Shown here in pieces: positions 21,901-36,900 of a stretch of 64,000 nt of DNA. Under the pieces are notes generated by a model that was not told the origin of the DNA, did not search any database, and saw only the letters and a program-made list of their open reading frames with translations. Source of the stretch: Owenia fusiformis. Taxonomy: Eukaryota; Annelida; Polychaeta; Sabellida; Oweniidae. The translations under genes and the position numbers were made by a program. Location: NCBI GenBank assembly GCA_903813345.2, contig CAIIXF020000008.1:16414822-16478821 (forward strand), in the 5' to 3' direction. Positions within the stretch are counted from its first letter, which is position 1. Every line of letters starts with the position of its first letter.

Positions 21901-24900
21901 AAACAATTAACTTTTTGATGATGCAATAAAAGCTGTTGGGGAAGGGTACATTAACTAGTATTTAAGATATCAGGAAAATATCAAATAATTGGAGAGTTGG
22001 TGAGTTAATGTAATTTTGGATGATCTTTCCAACAGTCCATCAATATTGCTAGCTACCATAAATTCATGATTTCAGCTGTATTTGACAGCTTGTATATATT
22101 TGCAGAATGGATTGAGACACGTTGAGGTCTATTAAAATAGCCCTTTATATTCAATTTTGTCCAAAGTTGCTCCATTTCGGCCACACCTGTACACACATTG
22201 TGCTATCTACCTTTGGCTGTGATTGCGTTCAGCTTCAGATATAAAGCAACGCTGAGTCGCGGACTGCGTTGGGCAGATGGATGCACTGCGACTATTATAA
22301 ATTCCAATTTTCTATGTAATTGTACGTTTTCCGCTTACCAAATATCACACGAAGATGTAATTGTAACAACAGAACATGAATAATTATATTAATTCGATGT
22401 CATTTCTGATTCCTTTGTTTAAATCGGTATATTAGGGACAAATATTGACAAAATTACATTTTTTGTGGCAGATTTCGAATTCATTTGTGTTCATGCTAAA
22501 CTATTGGACAGCCGAGCACCAAGAATGCCATTGCAGGTGGAGTATGAATATGTTGATCACCGACTGGAACATACTAGCTATTCTGTAGAATATCCAAACC
22601 AATAATCTACCCCAAATCCTAACATGCCTTCCAAATTAAGTTTGGACTTACCGCCATTGTTCAGCTATAATGCGTGTAACCTCGTTTTGAATTACGCGAG
22701 CCGCAGTCCGTGGCTTCGCCCTCGTTTTGCTTATCCCCCGTGTTGGTGATGGTGATGAAATGCATTAATATGTAAAAAACAAAAAACATCACAAAATAAC
22801 CCCTAAAACTTGATCTTAAATTGATTCACAAATGACAATTATTATAAAAGTACGATATTTACATAACAAGTTAATTAACCCCTCTGTAACTAATATAGAA
22901 TAAAGTACAAAACCAATCTTCTAATAGTTGTTTACAAATTTTAGTTTCTACCCCTACAATCTACAATAACATCTAAACAAAAGATGATTGATACTTTCTT
23001 GTTATCATAACTTACTGATAACAACTTCATTGCATAATCTTTGCAATCAATGCAACATATAACAATAACAAAATTGCATTATTACATGTATGTCTATACA
23101 AATTAATTAAGGTAAAATGAGAAGATTCTAATGCTCAGACACCTTTATCTTTCATTAAATGGGAGATCATTCATTGTAAACTAATACATTTGTATATTTT
23201 GTATCAGGCTTTTCTGCCAACAGTTTCATGATTGTAGAAAATATGAATAGTAATTAATATTTTCAAGAACCAAACCATACATAGTACACTACCTCACGGC
23301 ACATTCTATTTAGAGGTATTGCCATAATTGGATCTTTTCTTGAGAAAATATTGCTTACAAATGTCCAATTATTTGCAAAAACAATAACATGAAAGATGAT
23401 CGACTGTTTGCTGCATGAAAAGAACCTATCTGAAAGTATTTCAAAATGAACTCGGAATTGTGAAAATGAAGAGGTTCGAGAACATGGTTAAACATGTGCA
23501 TGTACTATAAAACACATTATGAAGATGAATTAATAGATCATCTCTCATATTATATAATATGTCGTGAGACAATGCGGGTGTCTTTTGAAGAGCTGTGATA
23601 TATTTCTCTAGATAAGATAGGGGATTTTTTATAATAAGTTATAAAGTCCTGGGATTGTATGTTTCATGGAGGCTTTCAAATCCCATCCATCATACAATCA
23701 GAAAAGTTCATCGGTAAAATAGACATTGAAGGTGACAAAAATAAGCTGGTCATCAGATGGTCAGTTTACTTCTGATAAAAATGATATCAAAGATAAGAAA
23801 ATACCAAGTCATAATATCCTCCAATTATGCCAGAAATAAACATTTTGTTGATCAAATCATTTTCATAAAATTTTGAATCATCCATTTTGTTTCTGTTATT
23901 GATGTTATAAAAAAAAGTGCTATATTGTAATCACTTTGAAAGTCTAGAACTGATTAGTTTTTCGACATTCTGGATAAATGTTGGATTTTTCGTCCTAAAA
24001 TCGTGTCTGTGAAGGCTTGTTTTAAAAAATAAAAAAGGATTTCCCATTGAGAGCAATGTTAAATTAAAACATTTTTTTAGAAATAACTAAATGGTCAATC
24101 TTTCCAATTTTCACATATTTTGTAATATATCAGTATATCTTTTACCAGGATTTTTTTCAGGAAAATCTGAATTGTAGAAAAAAAGCTGATAAACTGTCTG
24201 CAGATAAACTATCTGCAGATCCCCAAATGTTGTTTACTCTATGATAATAATCTACATAATTGTTATCGATACATTTGTTGATGTTGTTTCTTGCGTCAAT
24301 GACATTTAAAAAATGTCAACTGAGGATTTATGGCAAAGAAAATCACTATGGATACACATATCTCTGATTGCAGTAAATAGAGATGACAATGATAACATTC
24401 ATAATGATCATATTAGAGGTAGAAAAAAGCATTGAGAAAAATATGTTGATTTATATTAAAAACATAAGCCGTTACCCCTCCATGCCCCCCCCCCTCCATG
24501 TTCCCCTTGATTTGCACATGACGTTGAGGATTATGAATTGATGTGTTTTTTCCTTAAAATGTATGTGATGATTAATTGATTTTTCTTCCTTCAAAATTTA
24601 TATAATGTTAAACTTATTCATTTTCATTTAAATGTTTCAAATGAGAAATTGATTTGAGATATAGATATAAAAATGATAGGATATTCAAACACGATCCTGT
24701 ACATGTAATAACCCAGATGTGAGTTTGTAGTTATTAGTTTCACCAGGTGGCTAATTTGGGGCAGAGTACATGGCAGGGTATTAGAAAGTTCCCTTAAACT
24801 TGAATATTCACCAATCCTAACAGTTCAAGTTTGATATTACCCTTATGTATCTGATAGATATAAATTAAAATATGTCCAATAAAAGAAAACAGTCATTATC

Positions 24901-27900
24901 TGTCAAAAACAAGAAAAGATATTTCACTTTTTGTGATTTTAACATGAAGTCTATAGGGAACCTCTCCTTCCGTCACATTTTCAAAGAAAATTAAATTTTC
25001 CAAGTTAATAAACACTTTTTAAAACCACATTCCTTTCTAGATTAAATCTTATATATATATTTCAAATATGATATTACTTTGACCGTTTGAATTTTCAGTG
25101 ATGTAAATCAAGATTACACTTGCACCTAATCTATTATAATATTATTTTTGATGATGCCACATCAATTATATCTTGGCCATTGTCTTCAAAAGGAGAAGCC
25201 TCTCAGCTTGATACTACTTCCTTCCTATTTCCTCTATCTCATTGAATGCAAAGTGTGTTTTCATTTATTTTCTCCAAGCAAATCTAAGTGACCCCTAATT
25301 GCTCCCATCTAATACAATTACCCACATTTCATCGTAAATTGATACCTGTTGAATTGTTGTTTTTACAAATACATAGTATACCACTACAGTCAATAAAAAT
25401 TATTATAGAAATAATTATTTTCATTGAAAATTGGAATGATTAAAATTTCCCATATCCTAAGATGAGCATGTTCTTCTTGACTCAAAATTTTGATTTCATT
25501 TTGGTCAAAAGTGAAAGTTGGCCTGAACAACTTTCAAACTTCACTTGAAATTTGAAGGATTGGCAGATTCTAAATCCGCCTAATTAAAAATCTGTCAAAT
25601 TTCAGTTTGGAATTTTTGTCTAATGCACTTCAGATATTAAACTTCTGGGCCATCAACATGTCATCAATTCGACATTATTCCAAAAGAAATACAGAAAATA
25701 TCTTAGTAAATGTCCTGTCCTAATGACATAAACAGACAAAAATTAAATTTCAGTCCCGAATCCGCCAAATTAGATTACCGCAATATTTGAAATTGACCAA
25801 ATCTGTCAAATTAAGTAGCATCAAAAAAAGTGTATCTCCAGTACTTGAACTGCGAGGGTAGAGCTCTATTTTACCTTATTTCATAAATACAGTTTATTTG
25901 CATGTTAGGAAGTTAGTTTTTTCTGTTTCATACTGTGTATTTTAATTGTTAATACTTTCAAGGTTTCCATCTGGCCATTTGCTTTCAGGTCTCTTTATTA
26001 CATTGCTTTTAAGTGCACGTTTAACATGAATAATCACATGATAGCTTTATTGATGGAGATAAGATCCAGCTCATTTTTATCAGTCACAGGTAATCATTAG
26101 GTAATACGTATTACTATTTTGTTACTATAACAACTGTATCTGCATTATTTCATGCCGTTAATAAATTGAACCAAAAGTTCAATGTGTCATCTCCATCTGG
26201 TGTTCTTTACCAAAGCAACAATTTTATTTCATCGTAATTTTTTTCTTATAAATAATGCAATGTCAAGGTAAAATTGTATTTTTATTAAGACATAAAGAAT
26301 ACAATTCTGATTTTATTTTGATATAAAATCAATTTTATGTTTGGAACTTCTATAAAGACTGCCCTTTGGATTAATTGATAACTATTTTATGTTCTCCTCT
26401 GCCCTTTTCTATCTGCCCTTCTCTAGCTATCTGACTTGACAAACGTGACAAGGTGACTAACCTTGGTTTTCTAATCTTCATACTACAGCCCAGGGACTGT
26501 TTGTGAGCAAGATTGATCGTGCAAATGTGTGACTAGAAAGGCCAGTAATTGTTTATTGAAAAATCCAACATGTTGTGATCCATTATGTATCTCCTCCATC
26601 ATGCTTTACACTCTTTTTGCCATCAATGCTAAGGTCATAAATATATATTCCTTAATAACATTTTTTCCTTGTGAAATAATCATTGAATAGAATTGATATT
26701 CAAAAAATCCTGTTTTAATAAGATTTTGTATCAGCCAAAATCCCATATTAGATCTTTTTATGTCATCACCACAATTGGTGACATATTATCTCCAGCTTTT
26801 TTTGTGGATGGTGTTCAATATTTGGCAGTCAGTGTTCGGAGTTTGGTGTCTGTAACAAATGGCAGGTAGTGACATTTTGCATGTAATCCCTTGTTGCGTC
26901 ATCATCACCATCAGTTGCGTCACCATCATTGGTTTTTGACATACAAAACTTAAAATAAATTAGTTTCACAAAAAGTATTATGGAATAAATCAGTTTTTGA
27001 TGATCGTGATGGAATGTGAATTTTTTCCATGAGAAAATGTGATATTGGCCTCAAAAATTATCATATTGACACTCATGCTATCACCCTGAATCAATATGAT
27101 ATTTTCCTTGGCCAAAATCATATTTTCCCTCAGAATAAAATTCACATTCCATCCCTCCTATGAAATAAACAATATATCTTCTTTTAATTCTTATAATCGA
27201 CAAGCTTTGATATAGAGAGGTAATATTAGAAAATGTTGCTAGAATTTAAAAAAAAGGTTTTATTTTAATGAAAAATGGCTGAAATTAAGTCTCTCTGACA
27301 GGTGGATCACCTTGATATTGTTTTATTTTAGAAAATCCCCTTATGTTATAGACCTCAATTAATGCCCCTGCTTACAAAGTGGAATACAAATCTATATGAA
27401 AGGAAGACGTAGCTATAAACTTGAGATTATTGATATGTCAGTCTAGGTTCAATGAACGCTTGATCCCCTCTTCTAAGAGGTGATTTTTGCTATACAAGCA
27501 CAAGGTGCAGTGATTTATACAAGATTCTTCACTTTTATTAATAGAAAAATGGAAAACCATTGTTATTTAAGTACCGCCGTATTGATCTGTTGTTTGTTTC
27601 ATCTGATCTATTGCCATCTCTACACATTAAAAATGGCGTAAGCTGTTGGAATATCCAGTATGACGGATATACCTGTCATAAATAAAAATGCTGCCTGAAA
27701 ACAGATATATTCAGCATGAAATTTTTCACATTTGACAGTTTTTATCAATTTACAAAAATTGTGTTTGAGAAAGTATTGATTTTATGAAACGGTTAAGGTA
27801 TCTTTACCTCGTTAGATATAAAAGTCAAAAGGTGGCTCTCATTTGTAGCTTTTTCCCAAATTTTAAATATTTCATTTTAATTTTCTTCAATGGGTGTGAT

Positions 27901-30900
27901 TTTTGTGAGTTCATTGATTTTTATTCTGATATTCTGAAAAATCATATATTACTCTCCCCCGGCCACATGCATATCATGTGTGATGCCCCAAATGTGTCAC
28001 ACCTTCACATTTATCCTCCGGGCACATGCATATCATGGGTGGTGCCCCAAATGTGTCACACCTTCACATTTATCCTCCGGGCACATGCATATCATGGGTG
28101 GTACCCCAAATGTGTCACACCTTCACATTTATCCTCCGGGCACATGCATATCATGGGTGGTACCCCAAATGTGTCACACCTTCACATTTATCCTCCAGGC
28201 ACATGCATATCATGGGTGGTACCCCAAATGTGTCACACCTTCACATTTATCCTCCGGGCACATGCATATCATGGGTGGTACCCCAAATGTGTCACACCTT
28301 CACATTTATAAAACAAACTCGTCAAACTGAGGCCTTTATACTTTTTTTTGTGGTAGATGAACAAGATGTTATGTCATGTATAAATGGTGTCATTGCTCCT
28401 CATAGGTTTTTACATTAAATTCTGTTACTGAAATATCAGTTTGATAAATATCCTCTATGTTATACGTTTAAAAAGGTTTTGTTTCTTTCGTAATATTCTG
28501 AACTGCATCCTACGGAAACTGATCTTTATGAGCATCCTGCGCTAATACACTTTTGATAAATGACACTATTTTTCATCATATACATTTACTTAAATGTCAT
28601 GTATTTTTGCAATTCTGTACATTGATATAAGGATGTGATAAGGACATGGTGGATCTATTAACATGTCTTATTAATTAAGAAACAAAAAATTAGGTTCTAC
28701 AATACTGTGTATCTTCATAAGCAGCACTTAGCATTATCTAATAAAGTATAGAATCTCTAAGACATTTATAAACTTCAGTTGTTCTTATTAAAAAGTTTAT
28801 CTTGTATGCTTCATGTTTCTGTGATTATTCATCATTTTTTATAATCTGCGTCATAGATGTGTAAATATAGCCGTGTATCAACATAGACTGTAATGGAGTT
28901 ACATTTTTATCGTTTTCTTACGTCTTCTATTATGTTCTGTCTGATAAATATATCTTTCTTTTTCACGTGTCTTCATTTGATTGTCATATGTTTTCTTAAA
29001 AGACATTTTGAATGTACGAGGGGTGATCAGGAATTTCTGGACTGTTGGCTCTATTTTTGCCATTTTTATCCTTTCTTAGTGATTTTTTCACACAGTATAA
29101 CCTAAATGTATAGGATCATACCATGAAGATTTCATTGTTCTATGACATCATTATCCTATTATTTTTGTTACCATGGTAATCGTTGACGCGATGAGGTGGA
29201 GCTCAGAAAAAGTACCAAATTTGAAAAATCAACAGTAATTTCATATGATGTTTGGACACTGTATTCATTGCTGAATATGTGACATACTGTAATAGGTTGT
29301 ATTATTTCATTAAGTTTATGCGTTAATGTTCATAGTAACTGTAATTATTCTTCCATTAATTCTAATCCTTCAAAGAAGCATTTTGTAAGCATTTGTTATG
29401 CCTTTTCACCCAGTCCTGAAAGATGTGATACAGGCCGTCTATGCCTACTTTGTAACATTGGCGTGTGAATTTCCAAATGATCTTATTACTGTCCTCAAAG
29501 TTGATACCTTGTAATTTGTTCTTCACTGTGGGGAAAAGATAAATATCAAAGCCAGCTAAGTCTGGGGAATACGATGCGTGTGGTACACGGCCAAAACAGA
29601 TGGAATCAAACTCATTTTGTGTGAGGCTTGCTCTGGGAGTGGTGCGTTATCATTGTGTAAACGAAATCTCTTGAAGAACTCCATACCCCTCTCCTTACGA
29701 ATAGTGTGCTGAAGTCATTTTTGGAAGACCATAATGGGGGCACCTGTCATTCAGTTAAGTTGATTTAAAATTACCTGTTATTCAATTTAAATTCAGATCG
29801 AAAAAGCTAAAACTACAATCTATTTGAAGTTTCATGGTTTTCTTTATGGCAAATCAAAGTACATAATAACGAGCTCCACCTTATTGCGTCACCAGTTACC
29901 ATGGTAACAAAACAAAAAAAATAGGATAATGATGTCAAAGAACAAAGAAATCGTCATGGTGTGATCCTATATATTTGGGTTACATTGTGTGAAAAAATCA
30001 TTAAGAAAGAATAAAAAATGGCAAAAATAGAGCCAACGGTCCAGAAATTCTTGATCACCCCTCGTACATGGGCTTTCAATATCTTTAATTCTTATTTGTC
30101 TCAAAACGAATCTCAGATTAATTCATTGATTGATTGAGAGAACTTCTTCACATTGTTTACCATCTTCTAATTGTTTACAAGGTAAACATTGTTTGTCCGA
30201 TTTAAAGTGATTAAGCCTCTTAATAACTCCAAAAACATTAAAGCATGCTGATTAGTAACCTTCACTTTCAATGGATCATGTTACAAAACGGCTTTTGAGA
30301 AATTATCAACGCTTGAATAACACATGCAAATACCAAGTACCAAATGTAGATGCATTGATGGCTCTTGTAGATTTTTAAAAGGAATTAGAATTGCTTTAAG
30401 ATTATCAACTTTTTCAACCTTTGATATTTATAGAAAATAAATGGGTCAATATCAAAGTCTATTGATTCAGTTGCAAATCTATTACAGGTTAATCCCATGG
30501 GTTTGTCTTTGGGAAATGATTTACAAGGGGACATTGAATATGAAAAAATGAACATTTTGAAAAAATCGTTTTGCAGAATTAATAAAAAAAGATTAAAAAA
30601 AATTGAAACCATCAAAATAAATTCTGAAACCATCGAATATCACTTTTTAAGAAGGAATTTTTGCTAAAATATGATATCTTGATCCACATATCAAATATAT
30701 CTTCAAGTGATAATCAGTCTATATCCTTGCAACCACAATATCTAATAAGTACAGTTACCTGGTACATTAATTTGTAGTGTTATTAATAAACCTCTGCATA
30801 CTTCACTTATAGTTATGGGCATATAATTCCATTGTGACTAATGACCATTAGTGTTTCACCTCTATGGGAGTAGAGGTTAGTTGGTATTACATGGATCTCA

Positions 30901-33900
30901 TTAACCAACATACTTTTGGACACCAGCAGCATTTTCAGCATAATCTCTTATATTTAGAACTAAAATGTTGATCCCATACAAGAATTCTTATTATGTTTGG
31001 CACCAAATACTGATGAAAGTGGCATTGAATTAAGTACCACCTTTAAGAGAAGTTCCACCATCAACATCGCCTTTGAACATGACCTTGTCCTTTGGGAATC
31101 ACAAAACAGTTGTCATGATGACCACATTTCCATATGCAATGTCAAGGGGGACTAGCAGCCATGATTCCAACCGATCCTCAATTGCCTGGCACTATTTCTA
31201 TAATGTTCATCAGTCGGGAGATGGACTTAACTTTATATACAAGTATTATGGCTATAGTCAACTTGTCCACTTTATTGACCTTCCAACCCCCACCACTGTC
31301 TTCAATGTATTGTAGCATAGCATCATGACAACGATGTTTAATAAAACTATAGTCAAACTCCATTGGCAGTTCTAGTCTGTGATATATTATTACCAAATTG
31401 ATCTACACCTCTCAATGGGGGAGTGAGTTTGAATCCTTTTCCTAGGAATTGTTCTGTATTGGCAATGCAGGGGTTTCACTAGAATTTCCCACAACAGGAT
31501 TTGAATGAAAACAACAGGCAAAATTAATGGAAATCATAAATTTAACATGGAAAAGTTGAAAAATCCCTGAAAAACAACAAGCGATTTTTTGAAAACAACC
31601 AGTGAAAATTGCCTGTTGCCTGCTGCTATAATGAAACCCCTGCAATCCTTTGTTTTTCTTCAGAATGTGTTTTAATAAAGTTATTTGATTATAAGTGATT
31701 AAATCTCTTCTTACATGTTTTGTGTCACCATTCACTACTTGATAACTGAATTAAAAGAAACTAATGGTTATCTGAGGCATGTTTCAATTAGAGCTCAGTA
31801 TTTGCAAAAGAGTTGTGTATGTGAACAGCTTAAAACTGTTTGAACACTTTAATTCCAGGTTTACTAGATAATCATTGATCATTTATCAAATATTTTGCAG
31901 CACAAATTAATCTGTACATTATTAATTTGTACATTATTGTGTCACATATTTTGCCATACATTTTTGTCATCCATTGTTCCATACATTTGTATCATACATT
32001 GTTCCATATATTTTTCGTCATACATTGTTCCACACATTTTTGTACCATACATTGTTCCATACATTTTTGTCATACATTGTTCCATACATCTTTGTCATAC
32101 ATTGTTCCATACATCTTTGTCATACATTGTTCCATATATTTTTCGTCATACATTGTTCCACACATTTTTGTACCATACATTGTTCCATATATTTTTCGTC
32201 ATACATTGTTCCACACATTTTTGTCATACATTGTTCCATACATCTTTGTCATACATTGTTCCATACATCTTTGTCATACATTGTTCCATATATTTTTCGT
32301 CATACATTGTTCCACACATTTTTGTACCATACATTGTTCCATACATTTTTGTCATATATTGTTCCATATATTTTTGTCATATATTGTTCCATACATTTGT
32401 GTCATACATTGTTCCACACATTTTTGTACCATACAATGTTCCATACATTTTTGTCATAAATTGTTCCATACATTTTTGTCATATACATTGTTCCATACAT
32501 CTTTGTCATACATTGTTCCATACATCTTTGTCATACATTGTTCCACACATTTTTGTACCATACATTGTTCCATACATTTTTGTCATACATTGTTCCATAT
32601 ATTTTTGTCATACATTGTTCCACACATTTTTGTACCATACATTGTCCATACATTTTTGTCATACATTGTTCCATATATTTTTCGTCATACATTGTTCCAC
32701 ACATTTTTGTACCATACATTGTTCCATACATTTTTGTCATACATTGTTCCATATATTTTTGTCATATATTGTTCCACACATTTTCGTACCAGACATAGTT
32801 CCATACATTTTTGTCGTATACATTGTTCCATACATTTGTGTCATACATCGTTCCATATATTTTTTGTCATACATTGTTCCATACATTTGTATCATACATT
32901 GTTCCATACATTTTTGTCATACATTGTTCCATATATTTTTGTCATACATTGTTCCATACATTTGTATCATACATTGTTCCATACATCTTTGTCATACATT
33001 GTTCCATACATCTTTGTCATACATTGTTCCACACATTTTTGTACCATACATTGTTCCATACATTTTTGTCATACATTGTTCCATATATTTTTGTCATATA
33101 TTGTTCCACACATTTTCGTACCAGACATAGTTCCATACATTTTTGTCATATACATTGTTCCATACATTTGTGTCATACATCGTTCCATATATTTTGTGTC
33201 ATACATTGTTCCATATATTTTTGTCATACATTGTTCCATACATTTGTGTCATACATTGTTCCACACATTTTGTTCCATAAATTGGTGCATTCATTTTTGT
33301 ACCATACATTATTCCATATATTTTATATCATAAATTGTGCCAAACATTTTTTGGGTTACATGGGTCAATGTATTTGTTAAAATGTCTGTTATGGTGTTGT
33401 ATTTTTATTGATATGTATGTATTGTGACAGATTCAAGTGTGTTGTGTGATATTTTATGTAATTACACTGTTAATTAGTATATTTGTATGTATATATTTGT
33501 ATATATTTTATTATCTCATGAAAATTCATGTTAATTCAATATACATAATCATATTTCCATTTATATCACTTTTAATTCATTTTAATCTTGACATAGACTG
33601 ACAGTTAGCTTTATATTTTCCAGGAAGAGAAGACACGATGTAAGGCGATTGAGCTCTTGATTGAACGTGGGTCTGATGTTAACATACAAGATGACAAGGG
33701 ACGTACAGCACTAAGTTACGCTGCTGAGCTTCGCTGTAATGACATGATACGTCTGTTAGTCAAGAATAATGTTGACCCAGATCTAGCTGATGATATAGGT
33801 AATGATTTTTCATCATATATAGGTAATCAGTATATGTTTAAATGGGAATATTTTGGTACACAAGTGACCACATTGTGGAATTCACAGTCTCTACTCTCCC

Positions 33901-36900
33901 TCGGAAAAGAACTTTAGATAAAGAGATACACTGATAAATGGATCAGAATAAAGTATACCACAATAAATCAAATTCCATGTCATTATCAGGTCATTTCAAG
34001 TTCAAGGTCATCTCAATCTCATGTCATCTCAGCCTTTCACTGTCTAGTCAAATATTATTCTTGTCATACTATTAGCATTTAACACTGTTAACATCTTCTA
34101 AAGAGTCACAATCTGACAGTTGATATATGCTGTCAATAAATAGATCAGACCTTCCAATATAGAAGAAATATGATAAACCTTGTGGAAACCATCTTCGTTC
34201 ACTCGGCTCCCATCGGTCGATAAACGCATTGAAGACCGAGCGTGCGAAGATGAGTGGAAACCCAAAACAGATAAAACTATGTATGTAATATTTTGAAATA
34301 AATATGGAGCACTCTTTCCAACGTAAAAGAAAGATAAAAACTGGTATGAAATTGCGTCATATTTTGAAAGAAACATGGATCACACCTTCCAATGTAAAAA
34401 AATATGATAAGAAATGTTGGAAAATCAAAATAAATAAAATTGTGTCATATTTTGAAATTGTGTCAACTTTACTCTCAGCGTCACAACTCCTCTCACCTTA
34501 TATTGCTATTATATAGTTCAGTACGTATTATAGTGATGAACACTATTGTCACCTGAAGGTAAAGTTAATATCACGCATGTTAGATACTCACATGTAAGGC
34601 AATCCATATTATCTGTACAGAGTATAAACAGACAGAAAATTCACATAAGAGGATGGCGTGGGTTACCACTCTCCCAGATCTGCAACTTATCATTGTCCAT
34701 GCATTTGGATTTCATATTTTAAAATACAATAAAACAAGGTGCACTATAGGAATTCATATGATGTTAAGATCAGCTTCTCGTTATAGATTAGAATAATCAA
34801 AGGTGATTCCTGCTTATGTTACCATGGTAACTACAAATGTCTGCAAAGCAGTTTATATAATTCAAGCTTGTCACTCCTGTTTCAAAATTAAGTGTTTAAT
34901 TTCCTTAAATGTCTCATTAATCATTGTCTGATTTTGAGCTGTAATAAGGCCACTATTATTACAATTTTGTTTAACATGATTGAGATGAATCGTTGTCTGA
35001 TGTGATATGTGAGGGTTATATTTAATGATAGCAACTATTAAAGGTGTGATGTATGAGTCTATAACACTGTTTCATATAAAGAAATGGTAAATATCCTTTA
35101 AATTATTCATTTGATTAGGATTGAATATAAATTTCACATGAAACAAATATATTTAGTATCATTTAGTGCATTATTCCTGCCAAAAAGTGGTTTAGTGAAA
35201 CATCTAATTTACACAATACATAAATTGGTTGCATATGGGTTGTGTTGCATTATATTGCACTGGATTTGCAATTTAAAATGTCAGATAGTTAACACCGAGC
35301 TGATCAAACAAATCAGGTGTAATCCATATCTTCTTTCAACACAAGATAGTTATTGAAATGTTCTTGCAGTGTTTAGAGAGGAAGAGCTATTTTATAGACA
35401 GGTTGACAAGTAATTAGTACACACATCCGATCACCTCATGCAACCGCATCCCCCATCAGCACACAGGTCTTGTATTTTAAGCTAATAAGAGCTTTAAAGT
35501 GCATTATAGTTAGAGGGATTATCAGATAGTGGAAGCTTGCAATCAGTGTTTCATAGGTTTACATCGGGAGGTGTGAACTGTGTGAATTTCTACTTATCAA
35601 CTGTCAGGATCTGACTTTTGTGCTTCATACTTATATTGTCTCTTGTTAATATGATGATTTTCTTTATGGTTTTGCTTATGTGTAGGAGAGCAGGCATCTA
35701 ACGAAATGTCTGTACATGTGATTTTGTATTTATTCGTGTATTTTTCTTTGTGTGTTGTGTATGTCTGTGTGTTGAGATCATGTGATGTCACAGAGTAGTG
35801 TCAATTCAGTGGATAGAAAAAAACCTTCATGAAAAATATTGAACATAATTAATTGCCTTCCTTTAATCAATCACTTTGATATGACAATATTTACTGTGAT
35901 CAAGCTGAAAGTGAAGAAGCTCGAATTCCTTGAGTCCGCAGAGAGAAGGAATGAGACATGATTACACATGATGAATTGATTGGAGATTGGGAAGATGAAT
36001 CTGTTATCTCTCTATGAAAGCGTGTACATAGTGAATAGATATTGTCAGAGCAAACTATCGACCAATAATTTGACCATTGACAAGTTGTCATTAGTATAGT
36101 GGAACAGCAATTTTTCCAAGATGAAAAATTAGCCAGATTGAACTGTTACCCTGGAGATATTTCGCTACTTCTGATTTGCGACTAGTCTATGAGATTAGTG
36201 TTTGTTGGTAATTGGTTTGAGACTAATAATGGCTGCTAGGCTATTGTTTTAAGTATTACTCATAAGTCTTATGTCAGTCTTAATGCCCGTAAACACACAT
36301 ATCTAAGCAATGACTTTTGCATCAAAGTTACTTCAAAGGATTTAAAATCGTAGTTTGTGGTGAGGGAATTTAATTTGACATTCCCCAATGTTAACATTCA
36401 GCATTAATAAATATTATTTGTTTTATCATTGAGCTGGGGAACTGTAGTTGAATAACATAATTGGAATATATTTATCTTCGGCTACTAAAGGAGAAAATGT
36501 CAGAATGACTGATTTCAAATCAAGTTGTACAAAAAACCTGAACATAAAGTGACAGCTACATGAAGGTTCATTTTGAACCATTCAGTTAAAGGAACCAGAA
36601 AGAAGTTGAGGGAAAGTTTGAAAACAAACTGTCACATTTTTTCTCATTATCCCATGTAATGTTATTTTCTAATAGACCAACAGTTCTGACTATTTCAGGA
36701 TGGATAATTAATTTTAATTGTTAAGATTATGTGATGATTTGAAAAGGAGAACACCTCTTTTTTAATTGTAATGAATTTAGATATTTTTGCATCTTAAATC
36801 TTCAATGACTTCTTTATTTGATCAGGTATCTGAATTCTTTCTTGGGAAAATGAATAGAGATTGTGAGAAAAACATTGGCATGCTTTTTGAAAAGATTACA

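Larger units (their letters stand above)
19177..33623 (+). other. ankyrin gene intron 1 (14.4 kb)
   Basis: No exon is seen. Contents are the 33 bp minisatellite, a 120 bp palindrome (20132-20252), a 46 bp direct repeat beside the 1.66 kb element (21080-22742), a family-C element (24706-25135), an inverse TGTCACCA repeat, a 146 bp foldback, the 59 bp minisatellite, a mariner (29017-30064), a hAT-like miniature element (31468-31642) and the 25 bp minisatellite (31912-33345). Segments 23000-24700 and 25140-26750 look like unique AT-rich DNA. Confidence 0.8.

Noticed and set aside
27784-28418. 175, 116 and 130-codon overlapping open frames
   Set aside because: They read the 59 bp minisatellite in different frames; no start context or conserved domain.
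31010-31400. minus-strand stretch with protein-like words (EFDYSFIKHRCHDAMLQYIE) and a nearby second piece (IEDRLESWLLVPLDIAYGNV)
   Set aside because: It could be a decayed gene or retrocopy, but I recognise no family, it needs frame changes, and no splice sites fit. Too weak to list.
31927-33333. 468-codon open frame, the longest in the window
   Set aside because: It is only translated minisatellite (IVPYIFVIHCS-type repeats), open in several frames at once, with no homology or splice logic.
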